NCBI GenBank assembly: GCA_025350365.1
Contig: JANXXY010000051.1
Location: 1-5,770, forward strand
Source: Bacteroidales bacterium
GTDB lineage: Bacteria > Bacteroidota > Bacteroidia > Bacteroidales > JAAUTT01
Direction of reading: 5' to 3'
DNA length: 5,770 bases
Below are positions 1-5,770 of this stretch, in pieces. The position numbers and the translations under genes are program-made. The notes beneath the pieces are model-generated. The model had not been told where the DNA came from, ran no database searches, and was given only the letters and a program-made list of their open reading frames with translations. Within the stretch, counting starts at the first letter, position 1, and each line of letters starts with the position of its first letter.

Positions 1-95
1 TTCAAGTGAATAAATTAAAATTATTAAAATTCTAAAATGGGAAATTTGTAGTATACCCATATTTTTCATAAAACCGTAAACAAAAATCATTTTAG

Positions 96-103
96 TATCT
101 TTG
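96..103 (+). promoter_or_regulatory. Putative Bacteroidota-type -7 promoter box for metH
   Basis: TATCTTTG matches the Bacteroidota housekeeping -7 consensus TAnnTTTG exactly and lies 28 bases before the metH start codon. That would give a leader of only about 20 to 25 bases. I see no convincing TTG-type -33 element at the usual distance; the sequence there is an A-rich stretch around 70-85. If this box is used, there is no room for a SAM or cobalamin riboswitch between promoter and gene, and I see no riboswitch-like conserved core in the rest of positions 1-95, which are plain AT-rich sequence. The call rests on a motif match and position only. Confidence 0.42.
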
Positions 104-131
104 CAATTTTGAAGTATTTGAATATTGAATA

Positions 132-3100
132 ATGATAAACAGAAAATATAAAATTCAGGAAGAACTTGAGAAACGTGTTCTGGTGCTTGATGGGGCCATG
201 GGCACTATGATTCAGCGCTATAAATTAAGCGAAGCTGATTTTCGCGGCAGTCGTTTTGTTAATCATCCTTGCGACTTACGGGGTAATAATGATCTTTTGT
301 CCATTACGCGACCTGATATCATTCAAAACATTCACGAAGAATACCTCGAAGCCGGCGCCGACATTATCGAAACTAATACATTTAGCGCTAACCGGATTTC
401 GCAAGCTGACTACCAACTGGAGGATTTGGTTTACGAGATAAACTACGAAAGTGCAAAGATTGCTCGCAGGGCAGCAGATAAATACAACGAATTGAATCCT
501 GCAAAACCAAGGTTTGTTGCCGGTTCATTCGGCCCTACCAATAAAACAGCGTCCATGTCGCCCGATGTGAACGACCCGGGGTATCGCGCCGTAACATTCG
601 ATCAGATGGCTGAAGTTTTTGCAGAACAGGCAAAAGGACTTATCGATGGAGGTGTTGATTTTCTTTTACTCGAAACCATTATAGACACATTAAATGTGAA
701 GGCCGCGCTTTTAGCGATTAATAAATTGATGGAAAGTCGTGGAGAACGTATTCCAGTTTCAGTATCTGCAACTATTACCGATGCCAGTGGGCGGATTCTT
801 TCCGGTCAAACCATCGAAGCGTTCCTCCATTCCGTATCTCACATCGAATTACTTAGTATCGGCATCAATTGCGCACTTGGGGCAAAAGAGATGAGGCCTT
901 ACATTGAAGAACTCTCTAAGAAATCACCTTTTTATGTGAGCGCTTATCCTAATGCAGGACTTCCCAATCAATTTGGCGAATACGATGAGACTCCGGACCA
1001 AATGGGTCATCATGTACACGATTTTCTTGATCATCAATTTTTAAATATTATTGGTGGATGTTGCGGCACTACTCCCGATCATATAAGGGAGTTTGCGCGT
1101 ATTGCAGCTTCCATGCCTGTGAGGAAAAGGGCTGCGAAGTCCCTCGATACCCATTTGGCAGGGTTGGAGCCTCTCACCATATCAAAAGGTGTAAATTTTG
1201 TAAATATTGGTGAGCGCACCAATGTAGCAGGATCGAAGAAATTTGCCAGGCTTATACGCGATGAAAAATATGACGAAGCTCTTGCCATTGCCAGGGATCA
1301 GGTGGAAGGCGGCGCCCAGATCATCGATGTTAATATGGACGATGCCATGCTCGATGCCGAAAAATGCATGGTTAAGTTTCTGAACCTCGTTGCTTCTGAG
1401 CCTGAGATATCGCGGTTGCCTATCATGATTGACTCATCCAAATGGTCAGTTATCGAAGCCGGACTGAAATGCGTTCAAGGTAAAGCCATTGTAAATTCTA
1501 TCAGTCTAAAAGAAGGTGAGGAAATATTTAAAACTTATGCCCATAAGCTTAGGGAATATGGCGCTGCCGCTGTTGTGATGGCTTTTGATGAGAAAGGTCA
1601 GGCTGATTCCTTCGAACGCCGCATCGCCATTTGTACACGTGCTTATAAAATACTAACCGAAGAAATTCATTTTCCTCCACAGGATATAATATTTGATACC
1701 AACGTTTTAGCTATCGCCACAGGTATTGAGGAACACAATAATTATGCTGTCGATTTCATTCGTACTGCCCGGTGGATCAAGGCAAATCTCCCATATGCCA
1801 AGTTAAGCGGTGGAATCAGCAATCTATCTTTCTCTTTTCGCGGAAACGATACGGTTCGCGAAGCCATACATTCCGTTTTTCTCTACCATGCCATTCAGGC
1901 AGGTCTCGATATGGGCATTGTGAACCCGAGCATGTTGCAGGTGTACGACGAAATTCCTAAGGACTTACTAGAACTTGTGGAAGATGTGGTACTGAACAAA
2001 CGCACCGATGCTACAGAGCGGCTAATTGAATTTGCCGAAAAAATCAAGGCTCTGGGTGATAAAACGGTAGTTGTAAATGAAGAAGAATGGCGCAAAGGAT
2101 TACTTCAGGATCGTATCTCCCATTCACTTGTAAGAGGTATTGATAGCTTTATTGATGTAGATATGGAAGAAGCGCGACAGAATTATAAGTTCTCGCTCGA
2201 TATCATTGAAGGTCCTCTGATGGTAGGATTGAATGTGGTTGGAGACTTGTTCGGAGCCGGAAAAATGTTTCTTCCCCAAGTGGTGAAAAGTGCCCGTGTG
2301 ATGAAAAAAGCGGTTGCATATCTTCTTCCATATATTGAAGCCGAAAAAGAATTGAGTGGTCGACGGTCTTCTGCCGGGAAGATTTTGATGGCTACCGTGA
2401 AGGGAGATGTTCACGACATAGGAAAAAACATTGTAAATGTGGTTTTGGGATGCAATAATTATGAAGTTATTGATCTTGGTGTGATGGTTCCCTGCGAAAA
2501 AATTCTTCAGGTGGCTCGCGATGAAAATGTCGATATTATCGGTCTTAGCGGTTTAATCACTCCATCGCTCGAAGAAATGGTGCATGTGGCCGAAGAAATG
2601 GAACGTACCGGTATGACTCAGCCATTACTAATTGGAGGAGCAACCACCTCTAAAATTCATACGGCGGTTAAAGTATCGCCTAACTACAGCAATCCGGTTG
2701 TATATGTTAAAGATGCGTCAAAGAGTATTCAGGTGATCAGCAATCTGCTTTCAAACGATCGTAAAGACAGTTATTCTGCTCAGATTCATAACGAATACAA
2801 GGAATTACGTGACAATTATGCCGGTAAAGCTATTCAGGTGAAATATCTTACACTAGAAGAAGCACGGGCAAACAGGCTAAAAATAGATTGGAACGCCAAT
2901 CCTCCAATAAAACCAAAATTTATCGGCACAAAAGTATATAAAGATTATCCGTTGGACGAAATCCGAAGTTATATCAGTTGGATTTTCTTCTTCATTGTGT
3001 GGCAGTTGAAGGGGAAATACCCCGACATTCTCAATGATCCACAGCAAGGTGAAGAAGCCCGGAAACTGATGGTTGATGCCGGGAAATTGCTCGATGATAT

Positions 3101-3821
3101 TATCTCAAAGAAAAAAATTACCGCCAATGGAGTGGTAAGCATTTTGCCTGCAAATTCAGTGGGTGATGATATTGAAGTATATACCGATGAAACCAGGACG
3201 AAGGTGCTAACAGTTTTTCGAAATTTACGCAACCAAACGCTAAAGGAAAATGGTTTACCTAACCTGTGCCTGTCCGATTTTATTGCACCCAAATCAACAG
3301 GTATTGCGGATTATCTTGGTGCTTTTACGGTTACTGCCGGAATTGGTGTGAGCGAAATTGTAAAAGAATTTGAAAAAAATCTCGACGATTACAATTCCAT
3401 TATGGTAAAAGCACTGGCCGACCGGTTAGCCGAAGCATTCACCGAGGTAATACACCTGAAGGTGCGTAAAGAGCTTTGGGGATATAGTACTTCCGAAAAT
3501 TTATCGCTCGACGATTTGTTACTTGAAAAATATAAAGGCATTCGTCCTGCACATGGTTATCCTGCTTGCCCAGATCATTCCGAAAAGCCGGTTCTTTTTC
3601 ATTTGTTAAACGCCGAAGCGAATACAGGTGTGCAACTTACTGAAAGTTTCTCGATGATGCCGGCAGCCTCGGTAAGCGGATTAATCTTTGCTCATCCTCA
3701 AAGCCGCTATTTCTTTGTCGATAAAATCGCGCGTGATCAGTTAGAAGATTACGCTCAACGTAAAAATGTTTCGGCGGAACAGGTAGAAAAATGGTTAGCA
3801 TCAAATATAAATTATAAATAA
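132..3821 (+). CDS. metH: Cobalamin-dependent methionine synthase (5-methyltetrahydrofolate--homocysteine methyltransferase)
   Basis: This cytosolic enzyme transfers a methyl group from 5-methyl-THF to enzyme-bound cob(I)alamin and then to homocysteine, making methionine and THF. At 1229 residues it is almost the length of E. coli MetH (1227) and aligns end to end with it from memory. The modules run in the usual order. The homocysteine domain (about 1-330) keeps zinc ligands Cys247, Cys310 and Cys311, at the same numbers as in E. coli. The pterin domain (about 355-620) has NIGERTN at 358-364, DVNMDD at 399-404 and IDSSKW near 433-438. The cobalamin cap and Rossmann domain (about 650-900) has DVHDIGKN with axial His761, Ser812 in TPSLEE, and GGATTS at 835-840. 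The AdoMet reactivation domain (about 900-1229) has Glu1101, Arg1138 and Tyr1143 in [12 protein letters not shown]. The oddity is Ser949, where E. coli has AdoMet-contacting Asp946. The ATG at 132 fits the family N-terminus ([10 protein letters not shown] follows at about residues 19-28). No Shine-Dalgarno site is visible, which is normal for this phylum. metF follows on the same strand. Confidence 0.98.
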   Translation: MINRKYKIQEELEKRVLVLDGAMGTMIQRYKLSEADFRGSRFVNHPCDLRGNNDLLSITRPDIIQNIHEEYLEAGADIIETNTFSANRISQADYQLEDLVYEINYESAKIARRAADKYNELNPAKPRFVAGSFGPTNKTASMSPDVNDPGYRAVTFDQMAEVFAEQAKGLIDGGVDFLLLETIIDTLNVKAALLAINKLMESRGERIPVSVSATITDASGRILSGQTIEAFLHSVSHIELLSIGINCALGAKEMRPYIEELSKKSPFYVSAYPNAGLPNQFGEYDETPDQMGHHVHDFLDHQFLNIIGGCCGTTPDHIREFARIAASMPVRKRAAKSLDTHLAGLEPLTISKGVNFVNIGERTNVAGSKKFARLIRDEKYDEALAIARDQVEGGAQIIDVNMDDAMLDAEKCMVKFLNLVASEPEISRLPIMIDSSKWSVIEAGLKCVQGKAIVNSISLKEGEEIFKTYAHKLREYGAAAVVMAFDEKGQADSFERRIAICTRAYKILTEEIHFPPQDIIFDTNVLAIATGIEEHNNYAVDFIRTARWIKANLPYAKLSGGISNLSFSFRGNDTVREAIHSVFLYHAIQAGLDMGIVNPSMLQVYDEIPKDLLELVEDVVLNKRTDATERLIEFAEKIKALGDKTVVVNEEEWRKGLLQDRISHSLVRGIDSFIDVDMEEARQNYKFSLDIIEGPLMVGLNVVGDLFGAGKMFLPQVVKSARVMKKAVAYLLPYIEAEKELSGRRSSAGKILMATVKGDVHDIGKNIVNVVLGCNNYEVIDLGVMVPCEKILQVARDENVDIIGLSGLITPSLEEMVHVAEEMERTGMTQPLLIGGATTSKIHTAVKVSPNYSNPVVYVKDASKSIQVISNLLSNDRKDSYSAQIHNEYKELRDNYAGKAIQVKYLTLEEARANRLKIDWNANPPIKPKFIGTKVYKDYPLDEIRSYISWIFFFIVWQLKGKYPDILNDPQQGEEARKLMVDAGKLLDDIISKKKITANGVVSILPANSVGDDIEVYTDETRTKVLTVFRNLRNQTLKENGLPNLCLSDFIAPKSTGIADYLGAFTVTAGIGVSEIVKEFEKNLDDYNSIMVKALADRLAEAFTEVIHLKVRKELWGYSTSENLSLDDLLLEKYKGIRPAHGYPACPDHSEKPVLFHLLNAEANTGVQLTESFSMMPAASVSGLIFAHPQSRYFFVDKIARDQLEDYAQRKNVSAEQVEKWLASNINYK

Positions 3822-3822
3822 A

Positions 3823-3906
3823 AAGAGCCAGGAAGCAAAATTTAAGTGCCAAGAAATGAATTTTAAGTTAATAAAAGCAAATCTTGATTCTTGGTTCCAG
3901 ACTCTT
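3823..3906. repeat. Imperfect inverted repeat between metH and metF
   Basis: Two 18-base arms, 3823-3840 and 3889-3906, are reverse complements at 14 of 18 positions (AAGAGCCAGGAAGCAAAA against AAGAGTCTGGAACCAAGA). A second pair lies inside the first: CCAAGAA at 3849-3855 and TTCTTGG at 3888-3894. The left arm begins just after the metH stop codon, and the right arm ends 20 bases before the chosen metF start. The CTTGATTCTTGGTTC wording resembles short low-complexity intergenic repeats I associate with Bacteroidota genomes, but I cannot check copy number here. It may fold in the metH-metF transcript. It lacks the long GC-rich stem and U-tract of an intrinsic terminator. Confidence 0.5.
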
Positions 3907-3926
3907 GCATCCTCAATATTTTAGAT

Positions 3927-4790
3927 ATGAAAATCACCGATATATTCAAAACTCAACCCCGGACTTATTCATTTGAGTTTTTTCCGCCAAAGGACGAAAT
4001 TGCCGCTGTTGATTTTGGTATTAATACCGGTCAACTATTAAAGCTTACACCTTCTTTTGTTTCGGTAACTTATGGCGCCGGCGGATCTACTCAGGAGCGC
4101 ACCTTTGCGCTGGTCGATTTTCTCCAGAACAAAATCGGTTTAAATACGATGGCTCATTACACTTGCGTGAATTCGCACCGCGACAAGGTGGCTGCCGATC
4201 TCGATTATCTTACCAAAATGGGTATCGATAACCTTATGCTGATGCGTGGCGATCCACCAAAGGGACAGGGTGAATTTATTCCCTCTCCCGATGGATTTGC
4301 CTATGCCAGCGAATTGATTGCTTTTGCGAAACAACGGTTTGAAATTTGTGTCGGGGGAGCTGCATATCCCGAAAAGCATCCCGAAGCATTAAGCCTCGGT
4401 GCCGACCTGGAAAATTTGAAGAAGAAAGTGGATGCAGGGGTTGATTTCCTTTTAACGCAATTGTTTTTTATGAATAACCACTACTTCGATTTTGTAAGCG
4501 CTGCACATGCGAAGGGGATTTCCTGCCGTATCATTCCCGGAATAATTCCGATTACTTCCTTCGGGCAAATCAAACGATTTGGAGCGATGAGCGGAGCCGA
4601 AGTGCCTGAAGAACTTATTCACCATATGGAACCGTATCAGGACAATCCTGCAAAAATTTATCAGATTGGAATGGATTACGCAATTCGCCAATGTCGGGAT
4701 TTACTGGTGATGGGGGCTCCCGGTATTCATTTTTATACTCTCAATAAATCAAGAGCCACAGTAGAGATTTTTGAGACGTTATTGAAGTAG
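3927..4790 (+). CDS. metF: 5,10-methylenetetrahydrofolate reductase
   Basis: This FAD-dependent TIM-barrel enzyme reduces 5,10-methylene-THF to 5-methyl-THF, the methyl donor used by MetH just upstream. The 287-residue product matches the single-domain bacterial MetF (E. coli, 296 residues). Catalytic Glu17 lies in SFEFFPP (E. coli Glu28), Asp109 in the FAD-contacting RGDPP (E. coli Asp120), and Gln178 in LLTQLFF (E. coli Gln183). AAYPEKHPEA, GIIPI and the C-terminal HFYTLNKS are also family signatures. Compared with E. coli it has about six extra residues after the RGD motif, near residues 112-122. The reading frame is open from a TTG at 3891, but the ATG at 3927 gives the normal MKITDIF-type N-terminus, and the 12 additional residues have no family support. 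The 105-base gap after metH, same strand and linked chemistry suggest cotranscription. A weak TATTTTAG at 3917-3924 lies too close to the start to be a convincing promoter. Confidence 0.97.
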   Translation: MKITDIFKTQPRTYSFEFFPPKDEIAAVDFGINTGQLLKLTPSFVSVTYGAGGSTQERTFALVDFLQNKIGLNTMAHYTCVNSHRDKVAADLDYLTKMGIDNLMLMRGDPPKGQGEFIPSPDGFAYASELIAFAKQRFEICVGGAAYPEKHPEALSLGADLENLKKKVDAGVDFLLTQLFFMNNHYFDFVSAAHAKGISCRIIPGIIPITSFGQIKRFGAMSGAEVPEELIHHMEPYQDNPAKIYQIGMDYAIRQCRDLLVMGAPGIHFYTLNKSRATVEIFETLLK

Positions 4791-4888
4791 CCATAGATGA
4801 AGAATATAAGTTTGTAGTATTTGAAATGGTAGCCAGAGAAATTCCATTGAATCTACATTGATAAACACTACTGACCGACTATAATAAT

Positions 4889-5019
4889 AAAATACTTCGC
4901 TTCGCTCTGAATGATAAACGTTTATATTAGCTTTTAGTTGGAGTGGGTGGTTTGCGGACCACCCACTCCAACTAACCATAAATAGCTGATTGTCATTTTG
5001 AACAAAGTGAGAAATCTCA
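4889..5019. repeat. Two opposed copies of a Bacteroidota-like intergenic repeat flanking a hairpin
   Basis: The plus-strand text at 4991-5019 (TGTCATTTTGAACAAAGTGA, followed by GAAATCTC) belongs to the GTCATT..GA.CGAAG.GA.AATCT type of intergenic repeat that I recognise as frequent in Bacteroidota. The segment 4889-4915 read on the minus strand (TCATTCAGAGCGAAGCGAAG and onward) is a diverged copy in the opposite orientation. By eye they share roughly 15 of 25 positions. The perfect hairpin at 4934-4975 sits between them, so the block is roughly symmetrical. Recognition is from memory; copy number in the genome is not visible here. Confidence 0.55.
4934..4975. repeat. Perfect 18-bp inverted repeat with 6-base loop
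   Basis: Arms 4934-4951 and 4958-4975 are exact reverse complements, separated by TTGCGG. The stem is rich in GC (GGAGTGGGTGG core), unlike the AT-rich surroundings. Neither strand has a U-tract after the stem, so it is not a classical intrinsic terminator. It could still stop transcription or protect the 3' end of metH-metF mRNA, as it is the first strong structure, 143 bases after the metF stop. The alternative is a REP-like or small non-autonomous mobile palindrome. The structure itself is certain; the role is inference. Confidence 0.9.
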
Positions 5020-5107
5020 AAGTCAAATTATTTCTCGGTTACTACTGATTAATAAAATCTCAAAACATATTTTCACCTCTGGTTGTTTATGCAAGTAAAT
5101 AACAAGT

Positions 5108-5434
5108 ATGGAACTTACTAAACTAAAATGCAAACCTTGCAAAAAGGAAACGACGCCACTTACCATTTCTGAAATACAAAAATACAAACCTGATATTGAT
5201 GCCGATTGGTGTATTGTTGACAACAAAAAAATTACAAGAGAATATTTGTTCGACAATTACCCTCAAACAATAATCTTTGTAAATAAACTGGCAAATCTTG
5301 CTGAAAACGAAGGTCATCATCCGGTAATTCATGTGTTTTTTGCTAAAATTACCGTTGAGCTTTGGTCTCATGCCATCAATGGGCTGTCGGCGAATGATTT
5401 TATCCTTGCTGCTAAAATGGATGAGCTGTATTAG
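5108..5434 (+). CDS. phhB: Pterin-4a-carbinolamine dehydratase (PCD/DCoH family)
   Basis: The family dehydrates 4a-hydroxytetrahydropterin to quinonoid dihydropterin, recycling the cofactor of aromatic amino-acid hydroxylases; in bacteria without such hydroxylases its role is less clear. The 108-residue product is full length. It has the PCD signature: Glu66, His70-His71-Pro72 in ENEGHHP, Trp86, His88 in WSHAINGLS, and Asp97 in NDFILAAK. These correspond to Glu57, His61, His62 and His79 of the mammalian enzyme. The N-terminus has the CxxC pair (Cys8, Cys11) and PLT.SEI segment common in bacterial members, which supports the ATG at 5108. No hydroxylase gene is in the window. By hand count the gene is about 35 % GC, lower than metH. 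It sits 317 bases after metF behind a strong hairpin, so it is probably transcribed separately. Confidence 0.93.
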   Translation: MELTKLKCKPCKKETTPLTISEIQKYKPDIDADWCIVDNKKITREYLFDNYPQTIIFVNKLANLAENEGHHPVIHVFFAKITVELWSHAINGLSANDFILAAKMDELY

Positions 5435-5490
5435 AAGTCCCAATTTAACATTGTTATACTGTTAGATTTAATAGATTAAACAATTGAATA

Positions 5491-5508
5491 TAAGGTTTTA
5501 AAACCTTA
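5491..5508. repeat. 18-base perfect palindrome downstream of phhB
   Basis: TAAGGTTTTAAAACCTTA is fully self-complementary and could fold as a 7-bp stem with a TTAA loop. It starts 57 bases after the phhB stop, between phhB and the convergent istB-like gene. A terminator serving both directions is possible, but there is no U-tract on either side. It could instead be a protein-binding palindrome or a copy of a dispersed repeat. Confidence 0.6.
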
Positions 5509-5588
5509 GTAGAAAAAGTTGAATCTCTATTAACTAAACTTATTACCTTATTTGCTTGAACAAAACATGAATGTTGCATCAAAATAAA

Positions 5589-5631
5589 CAGGCTTAGGCA
5601 TAGCCTGCCGAACGAGAACAGCGAAGCATCT
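5589..5631. repeat. Small hairpin plus AGCGAAGC-containing repeat-like sequence
   Basis: CAGGCT at 5589-5594 and AGCCTG at 5602-5607 form a 6-bp stem with a 7-base loop. The text after it, GAACGAGAACAGCGAAGCATCT (5610-5631), shares the 8-mer AGCGAAGC and the general wording of the repeat copies after metF, suggesting a related intergenic repeat. It abuts the probable IS21-type end, so it may be either host repeat or the outermost part of the element. Confidence 0.4.
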
Positions 5632-5644
5632 ACGTATTCCGTTT

Positions 5645-5678
5645 TAAACGGACACCCATTCCGGAAATAAACGGACAC
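5645..5678. repeat. Two direct repeats of TAAACGGACAC in the IS end
   Basis: The 11-base word TAAACGGACAC occurs at 5645-5655 and again at 5668-5678, with a 23-base period. TTCCGGAA (5659-5666), a perfect 8-base palindrome, lies between them. The first copy is also the right half of the near-continuous palindrome TCCGTTT-T-AAACGGA (5638-5652). A period close to two helical turns puts the two copies on the same face of the DNA, as expected for side-by-side transposase subunits. Confidence 0.75.
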
Positions 5679-5715
5679 TTTTGTGGTGGGCAATAATTTT
5701 ATAAATATAGTAAAT

Positions 5716-5770
5716 CTACCCTACCGTTTTGATAGTTTTTCTCATTGATTCGCCCTGCATTTCTATTCGA
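5716..5770 (-). CDS. istB: IS21-family transposition helper ATPase IstB, C-terminal end only
   Basis: Read on the minus strand from the window edge, the frame gives RIEMQGESMRKTIKTVG and then a TAG stop at 5718-5716. The RIE..GESMRK ending is the usual C-terminus of IstB, the AAA+ ATPase that assists the IstA transposase. Only 17 whole codons are visible; the ATPase domain, start codon and istA lie outside. The position, just inside a repeat-rich IS end, supports the call. Whether the full gene is intact cannot be judged from this window. Confidence 0.6.
   Translation of the reverse strand, partial: RIEMQGESMRKTIKTVG

Larger units (their letters stand above)
4791..5107. other. 317-base intergenic region between metF and phhB, no gene seen
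   Basis: No reading frame here resembles a protein. The first hundred bases, 4791-4888, are unstructured AT-rich sequence with no terminator directly behind metF. Positions 4889-5019 hold a repeat complex described separately. A 12-base palindrome, ATAAACGTTTAT, lies at 4914-4925. A smaller inverted pair, GAGAAAT at 5009-5015 and ATTTCTC at 5030-5036, could form a 7-bp stem with a 14-base loop. The last 70 bases before phhB should contain its promoter if it is a separate unit, but I find no clean TAnnTTTG box. Confidence 0.7.
5638..5770 (-). mobile_element. End of an IS21-family insertion sequence (istB-side end, partial)
   Basis: The last 130 bases combine an istB-like C-terminus on the minus strand with a terminal region holding repeated TAAACGGACAC motifs. 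IS21 elements carry istA and istB and typically have several short repeats inside each terminus, bound by the transposase, with istB nearest one end. The remainder of the element would lie beyond the right edge. The outer border is not certain. I placed it at the start of the TCCGTTT-T-AAACGGA palindrome (5638-5652), but the family's usual terminal TGT is not evident there, and no target-site duplication can be tested with only one end in view. Confidence 0.55.

Noticed and set aside
37..66. ATGGG (37-41) and CCCAT (56-60) followed by ATTTTT, a possible terminator of an upstream gene
   Set aside because: The stem is only 5 bp with a 14-base loop, and no upstream gene is visible, so it is not distinguishable from chance in AT-rich DNA.
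1..131. Possible SAM or cobalamin riboswitch ahead of metH
   Set aside because: I see no conserved riboswitch core or multi-stem fold, and the best promoter box leaves a leader of only about 25 bases.
2124..2414. Open frame of 96 codons on the minus strand inside metH, and similar frames at 2969-3292 and 1079-1288
   Set aside because: They lie wholly antisense to strongly conserved MetH domains and do not resemble any protein family.
3891..3926. Twelve-residue N-terminal extension of MetF from a TTG codon
   Set aside because: The extension has no family counterpart and overlaps the inverted repeat; the ATG at 3927 gives the normal MetF N-terminus.
4779..4979. Open frame of 66 codons on the minus strand after metF
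   Set aside because: It is made largely of the hairpin and repeat sequence; such palindromic DNA commonly gives chance frames, and no family resemblance is seen.
4889..5019. CRISPR array
   Set aside because: Only two diverged repeat copies in opposite orientation are present, with no regular spacing or spacers.
5123..5443. Open frame of 106 codons on the minus strand opposite phhB
   Set aside because: It is antisense to a complete, motif-confirmed pterin dehydratase and has no recognisable features.
5454..5693. Open frame of 79 codons on the minus strand spanning the palindrome and the IS end
   Set aside because: It runs across the IS terminal repeats and host intergenic sequence, and its translation shows no domain; it is out of frame with the istB tail.

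Overview
The window looks like chromosomal DNA from a member of the Bacteroidota. The evidence is the moderately AT-rich coding sequence, genes without a clear Shine-Dalgarno site, a TAnnTTTG-type promoter box ahead of the first gene, and intergenic repeats of the kind scattered through genomes of this phylum. The proteins also look like Bacteroidota versions of their families. The genus cannot be fixed from the sequence alone.

Layout from left to right. Positions 1-131 are an AT-rich upstream region with a probable promoter. Positions 132-3821 (+) are metH, a full-length four-module cobalamin-dependent methionine synthase. A 105-base gap holding an imperfect inverted repeat follows. Positions 3927-4790 (+) are metF, the methylenetetrahydrofolate reductase. 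Positions 4791-5107 are non-coding and dominated by a perfect 18-bp hairpin flanked by two oppositely oriented copies of a GTCATT...GAAG..A-type repeat. Positions 5108-5434 (+) are a pterin-4a-carbinolamine dehydratase. The rest, 5435-5770, holds a short palindrome, a small hairpin with repeat-like sequence, and then the end of an IS21-family insertion sequence. That end has two direct repeats of TAAACGGACAC and the last codons of an istB-like gene on the minus strand, cut by the window edge.

The genes form a compact one-carbon module. MetF reduces 5,10-methylene-THF to 5-methyl-THF, and MetH passes that methyl group through cobalamin to homocysteine, giving methionine and free THF. The pterin dehydratase may connect through pterin or folate chemistry, but it has its own spacing and a lower GC content (about 35 % by hand count against about 41 % in sampled metH lines), so it is probably a separate transcription unit.

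I do not see a previously undescribed system here. The points most worth a second look are the loss of the AdoMet-contacting Asp in the MetH reactivation domain (Ser949), the layered repeat structure after metF, and the uncertain outer border of the IS21-like element.
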